Below, piece after piece: positions 41,344-50,700 of a DNA stretch of 64,000 bases. The translations under genes and the position numbers were made by a program. Each line of letters starts with the position of its first letter. The stretch's first letter is position 1. The stretch comes from Kitasatospora sp. NBC_01246. GTDB lineage: Bacteria; Actinomycetota; Actinomycetes; Streptomycetales; Streptomycetaceae. The stretch covers positions 5,952,001 through 6,016,000 of the forward strand of contig NZ_CP108484.1 in NCBI RefSeq assembly GCF_036226505.1, read 5' to 3'. The notes under the pieces are model-generated. The model was not told the origin of the DNA. It was given only the letters and a program-made list of their open reading frames with translations, and did not search any database.

Positions 41344-42264
41344 GTGATCGAAGTCAAGGAACTCACCAAGCACTACGGCGGCAGGACCGCCGTCGACCGT
41401 CTCACCTTCACCGTGCGGCCGGGCCGGGTCACCGGATTCCTCGGCCCCAACGGTGCCGGCAAGACCACCACCCTGCGGATGATCCTCGGCCTGGACGCGC
41501 CGACGGCCGGCACCGCCACCGTCGGCGGCCTCCCGTTCCGCACGCACCCGCGCGGCCTGCGGCACGTCGGCGCGCTCCTCGACGCCAACCAGGTGCACGG
41601 CGGACGCAGCGCCGCGGCCCAACTGTCCGCCCTGGCCCGCAGCAACGGCATTCCGCTGCGCCGGGTCGACGAGGTGCTGCGGGAGGTGGGGCTGGCCGAG
41701 GCGGCGGCCCGCCGGATCGGCGGGTTCTCGCTGGGCATGAAGCAGCGGCTCGGGATCGCCACCGCCCTGCTCGGCGACCCGCCCGTGCTGGTCTTCGACG
41801 AACCGGTCAACGGCATGGACCCGGAGGGCGTGCTCTGGATGCGCCGACTGTTCCGGCGCCTGGCCGCCGAGGGGCGCACGGTGCTGCTGTCGAGCCACCT
41901 GATGTCGGAGATGGAGCACACCGCCGACGACCTCGTGGTGATCGGCCGGGGCCGGCTCATCGCCGCCGAGCCGGTCGGGGAGTTCGCGGCCCGCAGTACC
42001 GGCCGGGGCGTCGTGGTGGGCACCCGGCAGGCCGCCGAACTGGCGGCGGTGCTGACCGCCGCGGGCGGCTCGGTCGCACCGCCGGACCCGGCCGGTACCG
42101 GGAGGCTCACCGTGACCGGACTGCCGGCGGACCGGATCGGCGCGCTCGCCCTGGAGCACCGGATCCTGCTGGACGAACTGACCACCCGGAACGCCTCCTT
42201 GGAGGAGGCCTTCATGGAACTCACCGCCGACAGCGTCGAATACCTGGCAGGAGAGCCCCGATGA
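41344..42264 (+). CDS. ABC transporter ATP-binding protein
   Basis: A 306-residue ATPase. Walker A is GPNGAGKTTT, the signature is FSLGMKQRLGIA (Leu-Gly in place of SGGQ, typical of the bacitracin/lantibiotic-immunity type), Walker B is LVFDEPVNGMD and the switch His lies in LLSSHLMSEMEH. The last 90 residues are an accessory domain. GTG at 41344 lacks a Shine-Dalgarno and has CAGAGT 7 nt upstream. Its stop codon overlaps the permease ATG (ATGA). Antibiotic-immunity or peptide export is likely given the divergent two-component system. Confidence 0.92.
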   Translation: MIEVKELTKHYGGRTAVDRLTFTVRPGRVTGFLGPNGAGKTTTLRMILGLDAPTAGTATVGGLPFRTHPRGLRHVGALLDANQVHGGRSAAAQLSALARSNGIPLRRVDEVLREVGLAEAAARRIGGFSLGMKQRLGIATALLGDPPVLVFDEPVNGMDPEGVLWMRRLFRRLAAEGRTVLLSSHLMSEMEHTADDLVVIGRGRLIAAEPVGEFAARSTGRGVVVGTRQAAELAAVLTAAGGSVAPPDPAGTGRLTVTGLPADRIGALALEHRILLDELTTRNASLEEAFMELTADSVEYLAGEPR

Positions 42265-43109
42265 CCACGTCCACGGCCGCCCCGGCGGCAGCCCACTCAG
42301 TCGCCCCCGCAGTCGTCCCGGCGGCTGCCTCTCCCGTGCGCTTCGGAGATCTGCTCGCCTCCGAGTGGATCAAGATGCGGTCGCTGCGCTCCACCCCGTG
42401 GGCGATCGCGGTCACCACGGTGTTCGTCATCGGCTCCGCCGTCGCGGCGACGATGGCGGCGCACGACGGCGACGCGGTCCCGGGCGCGCCCCGCGAGTTC
42501 CTCCCCTTCAACGCCTTTCCGGCGGCCGGGTACTGGACGCTGATGCTGGTCGCCGCCACGATGGGCGCCATCACCGTGGTGAGCGAGTACAGCAGCGGGC
42601 TGATCCGCACCACCACGGTGGCCGTCCCCGCCCGTGGCCAGGTGGTCCTGGCCAAGGCGGCCGTCACCGCCGCGCTGTGGACCGCGGTCGGCGCGGTGAC
42701 CGCCGTCGGCTCCTTCCTGGCCTCCCAGGCCGTGCTGGGCGGGGGAGCCCCGGCCACCCACCCCGGGCTGGCCCGGGCCCTGGTGGCGTGCACCCTGGTG
42801 GCCCCGATCTGCGCCCTGGTCGGGCTGGGTCTCGGGGTGCTGATCCGGCACACCGCCACCACCGTGGTCACCGGGGTCTTCACGCTGGTGCTGCTGCCCC
42901 CGATGTTCTCGGAGGGCACGCGCTGGTCGGCGGACGTCAACCACCTGATGCCGTCCACCGCCTGGCGGCGCCTGGTCCAGAGCTGGCCGGCGGATCCCGA
43001 CTCCCTCGCGTACACCGCGACCGTCCCCGGCTCGTGGGCCGTGTACCTGCTCTGGCCGCTCGTCGCCGTCGTGCTCGCGGTGGTCGTCGTGCGGCGCCGG
43101 GATGTCTGA
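42261..43109 (+). CDS. ABC transporter permease (ABC-2 family)
   Basis: A 282-residue membrane protein with six predicted TMs: IAVTTVFVIGSAVAATMAA, GYWTLMLVAATMGAITVVSEYSSGLIRTT, AALWTAVGAVTAVGSFLAS, ALVACTLVAPICALVGLGLGVLI, TTVVTGVFTLVLLPPMF and WAVYLLWPLVAVVLAVVVV. The segment VSEYSSGLIRTT after TM2 is a conserved coupling region of this ABC-2 branch. ATG overlaps the ATPase stop by 4 nt. Confidence 0.9.
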   Translation: MTTSTAAPAAAHSVAPAVVPAAASPVRFGDLLASEWIKMRSLRSTPWAIAVTTVFVIGSAVAATMAAHDGDAVPGAPREFLPFNAFPAAGYWTLMLVAATMGAITVVSEYSSGLIRTTTVAVPARGQVVLAKAAVTAALWTAVGAVTAVGSFLASQAVLGGGAPATHPGLARALVACTLVAPICALVGLGLGVLIRHTATTVVTGVFTLVLLPPMFSEGTRWSADVNHLMPSTAWRRLVQSWPADPDSLAYTATVPGSWAVYLLWPLVAVVLAVVVVRRRDV

Positions 43110-43205
43110 GCAGCTGCTGCGGAGACCGTGTATGACGCCGAGTCAGGACAGGCGGCGTCCGAGAATTGACCCATGGAAGTGGGTCGGAAATGCACCCTGG
43201 CCCGG

Positions 43206-43232
43206 GTCTATCGACTGCGTAGAGTCGTAGAC
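43206..43232. promoter_or_regulatory. Palindrome upstream of cupin gene
   Basis: GTCTA-t-CGACT-GCGTAG-AGTCG-TAGAC: 10-bp arms interrupted by one bulged T, around a 6-bp centre. It ends 53 bp before the cupin start, contains TAGAGT and TAGACA as possible -10 hexamers and looks like an operator overlapping the promoter. Confidence 0.6.
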
Positions 43233-43285
43233 ACAAGGCCACGGCGAGAGACCGGGGCCCACCACCCGAAACACGGAGAACGACT

Positions 43286-43804
43286 GTGAACACCGCTGCG
43301 AACCTCATCCCGGCCGCCGCCGACCTCAAGCCCGTGCTGACCCGCGCGGCCGAGGCCGAGACCACCAGTGACCCGAGCAGCGTGATGACCCTGCTGGCCG
43401 ACTGCGGCACCGACGGCAGCTCGATCACCAGCTACCGCTCGACCTTCGCCAAGGGCGCGGTCGGCGCCCCGGCCCACTTCCACACCCGGGCCTCGGAGCT
43501 GTTCTTCGTGATCGACGGCTCGTTGCAGGTGCTGGTCGAGAACGAGATCAAGGTCCTCGGCGCCGGCGACCTGCTGCTCGTCCCGCCGCACACCCCGCAC
43601 GCCTTCGCGGCGGCGCCCGGCTCCGAGGCCGACGTGCTCTTCGTCTTCACCCCGGGCATGCCCCGCTTCGACTACCTGCGCCTGCTCGGCCGGGTGATGC
43701 GCGGCGAGGCGAGCCCGCAGGAGATCAAGGACTCCTCCGAGCAGTACGACAACCACTACGTCGACAGCCCGCTCTGGCGCGCCACCCTCGACGCCGCGAA
43801 GTAA
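43286..43804 (+). CDS. Cupin-domain protein
   Basis: A 172-residue single-domain cupin. Motif 1 is APAHFHTRASELFFVIDGSLQVLVENE (HxH...E, followed by G), motif 2 is LLVPPHTPHAFAAAPGSEA with the later His. All four usual metal ligands are present. The C-terminal 45 residues are helical (LRLLGRVMRGEASPQEIKDSSEQY), as in quercetinase-like actinobacterial cupins. It may be a small dioxygenase or a ligand-binding protein; the substrate is unknown. Start: GTG with GGAG 8-10 nt upstream. Confidence 0.85.
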   Translation: MNTAANLIPAAADLKPVLTRAAEAETTSDPSSVMTLLADCGTDGSSITSYRSTFAKGAVGAPAHFHTRASELFFVIDGSLQVLVENEIKVLGAGDLLLVPPHTPHAFAAAPGSEADVLFVFTPGMPRFDYLRLLGRVMRGEASPQEIKDSSEQYDNHYVDSPLWRATLDAAK

Positions 43805-43992
43805 CGGGCAGCGGTAGTCGTCGACCGGGGGAGGAGCGGCGAACGGGGTGGCAGCCCTCAGCGCCGCCACCCCGCCCGGGACTTGCGCCGCATGGGGCAT
43901 CGGTACGCACGGGCCGATGGGTTGAGCCAAACCCCACGTTGGGGGGAAACCGTTGCGGGGCGCACGGTGAATGCGCCGGGGTGGCGCTGCCG

Positions 43993-44487
43993 TCAGACGG
44001 CGATGACGCCGGGAGCACGACCGAAGGCGGGACCGGTGTACTCGGGCCCGGGGGCGACCAGGGCCCAGACGAACTTGCCCACCCCGCCCGCACGCGGGCG
44101 GCAACCCCACCGGTCCGCGAGCTCGTTGACGAGGAGGAGGCCCCGCCCGTGCTCGTCGTCGGTGGCGGAGAGCCGGGCGGTCGGGCGGCCGGTGCCCGCG
44201 TCGTGCACCTCGATCCGGAGCCGGTCGGTGATCAGCGCGAACCGGACCTCGATCATGCGGTCCGGCGGCGCGTCACTGTGCTGGACGGCGTTGGCGAAGA
44301 GTTCGCCGAGCAGCAACTCGCCGACGTCCGAGTAGCGTTCGCCCTGCGGCATCCCGGCGAGATAGGCCCGCAGCATCAGCCGGGCCAGCGGAGTGCACGC
44401 GGGCCGGGAGTCCAGCCGCGCCGCGAAATCACGCGGTCGACGGTGCTGGGGGCCGAACAGCCGGCGGTCTACGCAGTTCTTGGACAT
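43993..44487 (-). CDS. Anti-sigma-factor-like serine kinase/ATPase (HATPase_c, RsbW type)
   Basis: A 164-residue protein made of one HATPase fold. N box: LLLGELFANAVQHSD; G1: VHDAGTGRP; the EHGRGLLLVNELADRWG block is the ATP-lid region. Streptomycetes encode dozens of these, many unpaired with sigma factors. ATG at 44487 follows a perfect AGGAGG; an upstream ATG at 44559 lacks one. It is divergent from an XRE/DUF397 pair, a very common streptomycete association, suggesting that the three genes act together. Confidence 0.9.
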   Translation of the reverse strand: MSKNCVDRRLFGPQHRRPRDFAARLDSRPACTPLARLMLRAYLAGMPQGERYSDVGELLLGELFANAVQHSDAPPDRMIEVRFALITDRLRIEVHDAGTGRPTARLSATDDEHGRGLLLVNELADRWGCRPRAGGVGKFVWALVAPGPEYTGPAFGRAPGVIAV

Positions 44488-44657
44488 GGCGTGGCTACCT
44501 CCTGGGGCGATGGGGGAGTGGAAGCGGCTCGCGGGACGGCGCGTGGTCACGCGGTGCAAGCAGAAGATTGCGTTCCGGCATCAATCATCGAGGGGACGGA
44601 GGTACGGTGACGACCAATTCGGCGTGACGGGGGGTCCCGCCACGAGAGGGGGCGGGG

Positions 44658-45608
44658 ATGTCACATCGGAAGGGCCGCTCGGGGCCGACCGCCAGTTCGG
44701 CCGAACTGTTCGGCGAGGAGCTGCGGTTCGCCCGAGAGGCGGCCGGGCTCACGCAGGAGGAGCTGGGCAGGCTCCTGCACTGCGACCGGACGGTGGTCAC
44801 CAAGTCGGAGGGCGGCAAGCGCAAGTTCCCGGTCGAGCTGCTGGAGGAGGCGGACAGGGCGCTGTGGACGGGAGGCCTGCTCGCCCGGCTGTACGAGCGG
44901 GTCGACTGGCATGCGGAGGTCGAGCACCCTGACTGGTTCCAGAGGTTCGTGGAACTGGAGGCTGCGGCAGTGGCCGAGAGAGTCTTCCAGTACGCCCGGA
45001 TCAATGGGTTGCTCCAGTGCGAGGAATACGCCCGTGCGCTGTTCAGCCTGGGAGAGGCCCGTGACAATGCGGAGCTGCTTGCCGAGCGTGTGTCAGCTCG
45101 GCTGAGCAGGCAGGACCGCTTTCTCGCGTCCGACGGTCCGTTGCTGCTCGTGGTTCTCCATGAGAGCGCCATTCGCAATGTCACTGGAGGGCCGGGTGTC
45201 ATGCGGGCCCAGATGGAGCACCTTCTCGCGATGAGCGACCGGCCCAACGTCGGCATCCAGGTGGCGCCCTTCCAGAATGCGGGGGTCAGGCTTCCATCTG
45301 TCTCAATGTTCCTTCTGGAGATGGCAGATGGGGTCGAGTGGCTCTACTCGGAGAGCCTCGTTCGAGGGCACTTCAGCGAGGAGCCGGCGGTCGTCTCGGA
45401 GCATCGGCGCGACTATGATCTCGTGCGCGGGGAAGTACTCTCGGCCAGCGACTCCCGCGCGCTGATCGCCGAGGCGATGGAGGAGTACCGGGATGACGAA
45501 GTCCGAGTTCGCCGCAGCCGCTTGGCTGAAGAGCAGCTACAGCGCCGATCACGGCGGCGAGTGCATCGAAGTAGCCCCCGGATTCCCCGGCCTCGTGCCG
45601 GTGCGTGA
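44658..45608 (+). CDS. XRE-family HTH regulator with DUF5753 C-terminal domain
   Basis: A 316-residue protein. The HTH (about 17-75) is AELFGEELRFAREAAGLTQEELGRLLHCDRTVVTKSEGGKRKF. DUF5753 (about 95-275) contains LEAAAVAERVFQYARINGLLQCEEYARAL and PNVGIQVAPFQNAGV, and a DNA-binding-regulator partner role for DUF397 is known (BldB/WhiJ-like systems). The last ~40 residues are Arg-rich (RRSRLAEEQLQRRSRRRVHRSSPRIPRPRAGA) and are read in a different frame from the overlapping DUF397 gene, an unusually long overlap. The region is less GC-rich than its surroundings from about 44,930 to 45,420. Confidence 0.88.
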   Translation: MSHRKGRSGPTASSAELFGEELRFAREAAGLTQEELGRLLHCDRTVVTKSEGGKRKFPVELLEEADRALWTGGLLARLYERVDWHAEVEHPDWFQRFVELEAAAVAERVFQYARINGLLQCEEYARALFSLGEARDNAELLAERVSARLSRQDRFLASDGPLLLVVLHESAIRNVTGGPGVMRAQMEHLLAMSDRPNVGIQVAPFQNAGVRLPSVSMFLLEMADGVEWLYSESLVRGHFSEEPAVVSEHRRDYDLVRGEVLSASDSRALIAEAMEEYRDDEVRVRRSRLAEEQLQRRSRRRVHRSSPRIPRPRAGA

Positions 45609-45702
45609 CTCGAAGGACCCCGACGGGCCCGCCCTCCTCTTCCCCGCCTCCGCCTGGGACTCGTTCCTCGCCGCCGTCCGGGCCGGCGACTTCCCTGTCT
45701 GA
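45493..45702 (+). CDS. DUF397 protein (WhiJ/BldB-associated partner)
   Basis: A 69-residue protein, WLKSSYSADHGGECIEVAPGFPGLVPVRDSKDPDGPALLFPASAWDSFLAAVRAG, which carries every DUF397 landmark (WxKSSYS, G-CVEVA, V-VRDSKDP-G-L-F, W--F). It pairs with the preceding XRE regulator, overlapping it by 116 bp. In this family the small protein is thought to relieve or modify repression by the HTH partner; that role here is inferred from family. Confidence 0.9.
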   Translation: MTKSEFAAAAWLKSSYSADHGGECIEVAPGFPGLVPVRDSKDPDGPALLFPASAWDSFLAAVRAGDFPV

Positions 45703-45849
45703 CCGGTCGGCCAACTCCGGTCATCCGCCAACTGCGGCCGAACAATCTCGATCACTCTGCGTGTTCCGCTGGTGCGGTGCGTGATCAAACCATTACGGTC
45801 ACCAACTGTGCGCACGTGATCCCCGTTCGACTGGACCGAGGCGGTAGTC

Positions 45850-47178
45850 ATGACACAGGAACCCCGGATCGACGTAGCCCTGACCCTCAAGGGGGGCCAG
45901 GCGGAACCCAGCCAGGCGGAGGTGGCGGAGCTCGCCGCCTCGCTGACGACCGACGTGTGGTTCGCCTCCGCGCTGGAGCGCTCGGCTCCCGGCGGGCGCC
46001 AGGCCGACGTGGTCTGGGAGCTGACCGGCGCCGAGTACAAGGGCCAGGCCGCGAAGGGCAAGGCGGCCGTCTACTACGCCAACCCGAAGCTCGGCCTGCG
46101 CAAGCCCTTCCTCTTCGCGGACGGCTTCAGCTACGGCCCGAGCAAGCTCCCCGAGCTGTTCGCGTACTTCAACCAGCCCTACGACGACAAGCAGGGGCTC
46201 TTCGACCAGCTGCTCGCCCGGGGCTTCGACATCGTCCTGCTCGGCTTCGAGGAGCGGCACACCCACATCCAGGCCAACGCCGAGGTCGCGATCGCGGCGA
46301 TCCAGAAGCTGATCGACGAGCGGGTGGGCGACGAGCGGCTGACCGTCGGCGGGGTGAGCATGGGCGGGATCGTCACCCGCTTCGCGCTCGCCAAGCTGGA
46401 GACGCAGAAGATGGACCACCAGACGGAGACGTACCTCTCCTTCGACTCGCCCCACAACGGCGCGTGGATCCCGCTGGTGCTCCAGCAGATGGCCTACTTC
46501 TTCGAGGACTACACCCCGGCGGGCCCGGACGGCGCCAAGCAGGCCGACCTGATCCGCAGCCCCGCCGCCCAGCAGCTGCTCTGGGCCTGGGTGGAGAACT
46601 CCAAGTACTCCGGGCCGGTCGCCACCGCCAGCCCGCTGCGCGAGGAGTTCCTGGCGGACCTCAAGCGCTTCGACGAGTTCCCGTCGATCCCGCGCAAGCT
46701 GGGCGTCTCCAACGGCCGCCGCGACGGCGTCGGCCGCCCGCTGCCGGCGGGCGAGGTCGCCTTCGACTGGCAGGCCCTGATCGCCAGCGCCACGGCCCGC
46801 TTCCAGCCGGAGCGGGGCGAGGAGCAGCCGATCGGCGGCATGCACCTCGGCCTGGCGATGCGCCGCAGCACCACCACCGAGGTCCCGGCGCTGGACGGGG
46901 CGCCCGGCGGCACCCTGGACTCCTTCGGCAAGGTCGCGGACGCGCTGAAGGCGAAGATCTCCGAGGACTTCCGCAGCGGCGCCTTCGTGCCGTCCGTCAG
47001 CGCGGCGGCGCTGGACTTCGACCCGGTGCGGTGGAACGTCGACGTGAACCTCTCCATCACCGACGCGGACCTCGACCGGGGCCACCTGGACGAGGTCGCC
47101 TTCGACGACGACAACACCGTGCACAGCAACGGGTCCCCCGTGCTGCTGGACTGGATCGTGGAGCGCCTCGCAGGCTGA
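45850..47178 (+). CDS. Alpha/beta hydrolase, lipase/acyltransferase-like
   Basis: A 442-residue cytosolic-looking protein. The nucleophile elbow is VGGVSMGGIVTRFAL (GxSxG), preceded by the strand KPFLFADGFSYGPSKLPELFAYF and by LLARGFDIVLLGFEERHTHIQANAEV. A downstream TYLSFDSPHNGAWIPL segment is the SPHxG block of the lipase/PGAP1-like fold. The candidate acid and His may be in the C-terminal 80 residues, but I cannot place them. No signal peptide. The start is ATG at 45850 after GAGGCGG. It stands alone between the DUF397 gene and tRNA-Leu. Substrate unknown. Confidence 0.75.
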   Translation: MTQEPRIDVALTLKGGQAEPSQAEVAELAASLTTDVWFASALERSAPGGRQADVVWELTGAEYKGQAAKGKAAVYYANPKLGLRKPFLFADGFSYGPSKLPELFAYFNQPYDDKQGLFDQLLARGFDIVLLGFEERHTHIQANAEVAIAAIQKLIDERVGDERLTVGGVSMGGIVTRFALAKLETQKMDHQTETYLSFDSPHNGAWIPLVLQQMAYFFEDYTPAGPDGAKQADLIRSPAAQQLLWAWVENSKYSGPVATASPLREEFLADLKRFDEFPSIPRKLGVSNGRRDGVGRPLPAGEVAFDWQALIASATARFQPERGEEQPIGGMHLGLAMRRSTTTEVPALDGAPGGTLDSFGKVADALKAKISEDFRSGAFVPSVSAAALDFDPVRWNVDVNLSITDADLDRGHLDEVAFDDDNTVHSNGSPVLLDWIVERLAG

Positions 47179-47249
47179 TCCCGGCGGCCCCACTGACCTG
47201 GTTCGGAGCACCCGCGCGGATGGGCTACGATTTACCTCATCACCCAGAT

Positions 47250-47333
47250 GCGCGGGTGGCGGAATAGGCAGACGCGCTGGATTCAGGTTCCAGTGCCCGA
47301 AAGGGCGTGGGGGTTCAACTCCCCCCTCGCGCA
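47250..47333 (+). tRNA. tRNA-Leu (CAG anticodon)
   Basis: A class-II tRNA of 84 nt. The acceptor stem GCGCGGG pairs with CTCGCGC (one G-U), the discriminator is A, the anticodon loop TTCAGGT contains CAG, the variable arm GTGCCCGAAAGGGCGT is long, and the T arm is GGGGGTTCAACTCCCCC. CCA is not encoded. A TACGAT -10 lies at about 47226. Confidence 0.96.
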
Positions 47334-47357
47334 CACTTGGTCGTCAGACCAGCAGAC

Positions 47358-47393
47358 GGCCGGTCGGCCCGACTCACGTCGGGCCGACCGGCC
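47358..47393. terminator. Terminator behind tRNA-Leu
   Basis: A perfect 16-bp stem (GGCCGGTCGGCCCGAC with GTCGGGCCGACCGGCC), loop TCAC, followed by TTCTCGTTGT. It can also serve the minus-strand sigma remnant. Confidence 0.9.
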
Positions 47394-47410
47394 TTCTCGT
47401 TGTCCCGGGG

Positions 47411-47662
47411 TCACCGCCTCGGGCGGCCGGCCTTCCGGACCTCGTCGTGGACGGCCCAGGCGTCGGCGACCGGGCCGAGGTGGCCGAGCTTGTCGGGGTT
47501 GAGCACCAGGCGGACGGCCTGGATCCGGCCGTCGAGCACGTCGAGCGACAGCGCCTGGAGCACCCTGCCGTCCCGGTCGCGGAGGATCGCGCCCGGCTGG
47601 CGGTTGACCTCGTGCGGCTCGCAGGTCACGTCGACCAGCGCCAGCCGGGGGAAGAAGGCGGC
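47411..47662 (-). pseudogene. Orphan 3' end of ECF41 sigma factor gene
   Basis: The minus strand encodes about 83 residues beginning in LVDVTCEPHEVNRQPGAI and ending DEVRKAGRPRR, stop TGA at 47411-47413, essentially identical to the C-terminal SnoaL-like tail of the intact ECF41 gene at 60238-61161, including the NPDKL motif. The sigma domains are absent. It breaks off abruptly at 47662. It is the truncated product of whatever event created the flanking repeat, and is not expected to be functional. Confidence 0.9.
47413..47662. repeat. Left copy of 250-bp direct repeat (candidate att site)
   Basis: Matches 60240-60489 base for base at offset 12827 except for three mismatches, about 98.8% identity. 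Identity begins at the stop codon of the sigma gene and ends sharply at ...GAAGGCGGC. Confidence 0.92.
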
Positions 47663-47684
47663 TGCAGGGCTTGCGGTGGTCGCG

Positions 47685-47730
47685 CTGCGCGGCGGTGCTC
47701 CGAGACCAGTCTCGGAGCACCGCCGCGCAG
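47685..47730. terminator. Terminator of the lectin/FG-GAP gene
   Basis: CTGCGCGGCGG... (47685-47705) and its perfect complement (47710-47730) form a 21-bp stem with loop CCAG, 44 bp behind the lectin gene stop and just inside the left repeat. Confidence 0.85.
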
Positions 47731-47774
47731 CCTGTCAGGTCAGCTCACACCTTTCAGTCAGAGGAAGTGGCTGA

Positions 47775-50700
47775 TCACGCAGCGTGCTTCTCGTAGTTGA
47801 GGGTCCAGCGCTGGTTGTTCTGCACCGCCGGACAGTCCCAGATGCCGAGGTGGGTTCCCTGCTCGGTGGACCACCCAGGAAGTTCGAGGCATCGGCCGGC
47901 GGGATTGTCGGCAGTGACGGTGGCGGGGAGGAAGATGCGGCCGTCGGGTCGTACGGCCCACTTCTGCCCCTCGTTGTCCACACACCTGGAGAGGACGAGG
48001 CCTGTTCCGTTGCCGAGAGCGTTGTCCTTGGTGGACACGCACCAGCTGCCGGAACGGACCGTTCCGTCGGTGGCGAAGTTGAACCGCTGGTTGCCGGTCT
48101 GCCAGCAGGCGTACGCGGCGATGTCGGTGCCCTCGTGCGGGCCGCCGATGGCGTCGGCGCACAGCCAGTCCACGAGTTGGGAACGGACGGTGACGCTCGA
48201 GTCCGAGTATCCGGCGAAGGCCCAGCGCTCGAAGCTGTCGACCTTGCCCTTGGTGTCAGTGCTGCTCTTGCCGGGGAAGATGGCGATTGCATTGGTGTTG
48301 TCGATCACCCAGAGGTCGGCAGTGCCGTCGTTGTTGAGGTCGCCAGCTCCGATCTGCGGGTAGTCGGCGGACTTCAGAGCCTGTCCGACGGCCAGCTTGA
48401 TGCCCTGGTCGGGCTTGGTGAGCGCGGAGTAGTCGACGGTTCCGTCGGACTTCCAGCCGAGGGGATAGGCGTAGAGGTCGCCGGTGACGCGGTTCCGTGC
48501 CCAGACGGTGGCCTGGTAGGCCGGGTCCGTGGTGTCGGGGAGGACGGTTGCGCCGTTGGCGGCCCCTGGGTTGATCAGCTCGAGATCGGCCCAGCTCCCG
48601 GTAGTGGTGGGGATGAAGGTCGCGGTGTCCAGACTGTCCTGGAGACCATTGGGCTGGAAAAGGTAGAGGCCGTTGTTCTCCAAGGTGAGGATGGAGGTCT
48701 GGGTCATGATGACCTTGTGGGTCTCGTTGCCGGGTTCTCCGGCGACAGCCTCGCCGTCTGGTGTGCCAACCGCGATCACCTGTGAGGCGTTGCTCCAGTT
48801 GTCCTGCTTGTATCCGGGGCAGGTGGTACCGGTCTCGTAGGTAGTGCAGGCAGGCCGGTTGAGCGCGACAGGCGTCAGGGTGTCGAACCGCCCTGTGCCG
48901 TTGTTGGGGATCAGGTAGAGGACCTCCCGTAGCCGGGAGGTCGTGTCCTTGTTGTAGTGGGCGAGGATTTCATCGACGGCCTGCCCAGGTGCGAAGGTGC
49001 CGTGATGACTGACCTGGAAGTCGGACCAGGTGGCGCCGTATTCGCGATTGCCGGGTGCGGCGGCGGCGGGGGCGGCAAGAGAGGTGGTGGGGTCGGTGGT
49101 TCCACCGATGATCCGCAGATCACCGTTCTTGTCGACGCTGATGACGTCGGGCTTCTGGTCGTTGTCGACGTCGCCGAAGAGAGGCTGGGTGTCAGGCTTC
49201 CAGGGAACGTAGAAGTTGTAGGTGGCCATCTGGCTGTAGTTGCCGGCGTTGTCCATGGCCCAGGCGTAAAGGGCGTTGGTACCCCAGTCCCGGGGCTGGT
49301 ACCGGTACGGCTCGCCGGGGGCGATGGTGTCATCCTGGCCGCAGCGCCAGCCGGTGACCGGTGTGCTGTCGGTGCTGACCCGGATGCAGGCGACACCGGA
49401 GGCCTGGAGTCCCGAGCCCGGGGCCGGGTCCTCGGCGTTGATCACGAACACGCCCGGGTCGTTCATGTACCGGGTCGGCGTGGGATTGGGGGTGCCAGAG
49501 GGTGGGAAGTCGGTAGAGCTGATGCTGACACGAGGGTTGGTGCGGTCGACTCGGAAGTAGCACCAGGCACTCGCGGGCGAGGTGAGTGCTCCGTCGGCGG
49601 CGCGAGCGAGCCAGCCGTACTGGTGGCCGTCACTTAGCGAACCCGGTGAGACTGCCTCCGCAGGATTGTTCCAACTGCCCCCCCAGCGGCCGTCGGCGTA
49701 GGAGAAGTTCGGGTCGTTGTCGTCCCACATCTGGTAGCCGGTGTACAGGCTTTGCCCGGTCGGAGACCAACTGTTGGCGGTGAGGTAGATGTTCTGGTTG
49801 CTGCCGACCCAGCCGGGGTTGTCCCAGGGATTGTCGCCGCGGCTGGTGCACTCAGCTGTGCTGTTGTCGCGCGCGAAGCCGGGGGCAGGCCAGGTCCGCG
49901 GAGACCAAATGGTCGGGGTGATGTCGTAGGTGACGGTGATGGTGGGGTTGTTCGCCAGGTAGTGGCGGTAGAGCTTCTCCCACTCACTGCTCTGGGGTGC
50001 TATGCCGACCGTCCAGATCGGCGCCTTCTCCGCGGCCAGGACCTTGATCGCTTCTACGACGTCGATCGCGAGCGGGCCGGCTCCGGTGAGCCACTGACCG
50101 TTGACACCCCAGCAGCCTTCCATGACGACGTTCCCGTTGGTGCCACACGGCTGCGCGTTCCAGTTGGTGGCGGTGCCGATTGTGTTGGCGCGCGGGGCCG
50201 AGTAGAGGACGAACGGCGTGTTCGTAGTAAGGCTGGAGGCGGCGGTCACCTGAGCATTGAACGTGGCACTCATGATGGTCGGCGCAAACTCGGCGCCATC
50301 GGGGATCGTGTAGATAGCGGGATTGATGCCGAACTGGAAGTAAGCGCGCTGGCGACCCAGCGTGCCGCAGTCCAGGTTGGGGTCGCTGCTGTGGTACCCG
50401 CAGTAGCCGGTGGCCACGTTGCTCTTCAGGTTGTAGTTCTTCGCATCCTTGTGGTTTTCCTGGACCTCGACCGAGCCCTGGCTGTAGCTGGAGGCGGCGA
50501 CCAGCGACGGGTCGAGGTACCACGGGCCGTCACCGGAGCCGAGCGCGTCTTGATCTGGTGTCAGCTCTATGGTGGAAGGGGTGACCTTGGTGGTGATGGC
50601 GGCCACGTTGGCGCCGTCGCCCGGTTCCTCGGCGGTGGACGGCGTTCCCGCGCTGCCTTCCACCGGGGCGACGGCCGGAGCTGCGGCAAGGCCCGCGCGC

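Noticed and set aside
37537..43804. Secondary-metabolite gene cluster around the FAD monooxygenase and cupin
   Set aside because: No synthase, ligase or precursor-peptide gene is present; the genes are in unrelated transcription units.
43993..45702. Conservon (cvn) signalling operon
   Set aside because: There is an RsbW-like ATPase and an XRE/DUF397 pair, but no roadblock protein, DUF742 protein or conservon GTPase.
47250..47333. tRNA-Leu as attachment site of the toxin element
   Set aside because: No copy of its 3' end is found near 59.6-60.3 kb. The 250-bp sigma-gene repeats explain the borders better.
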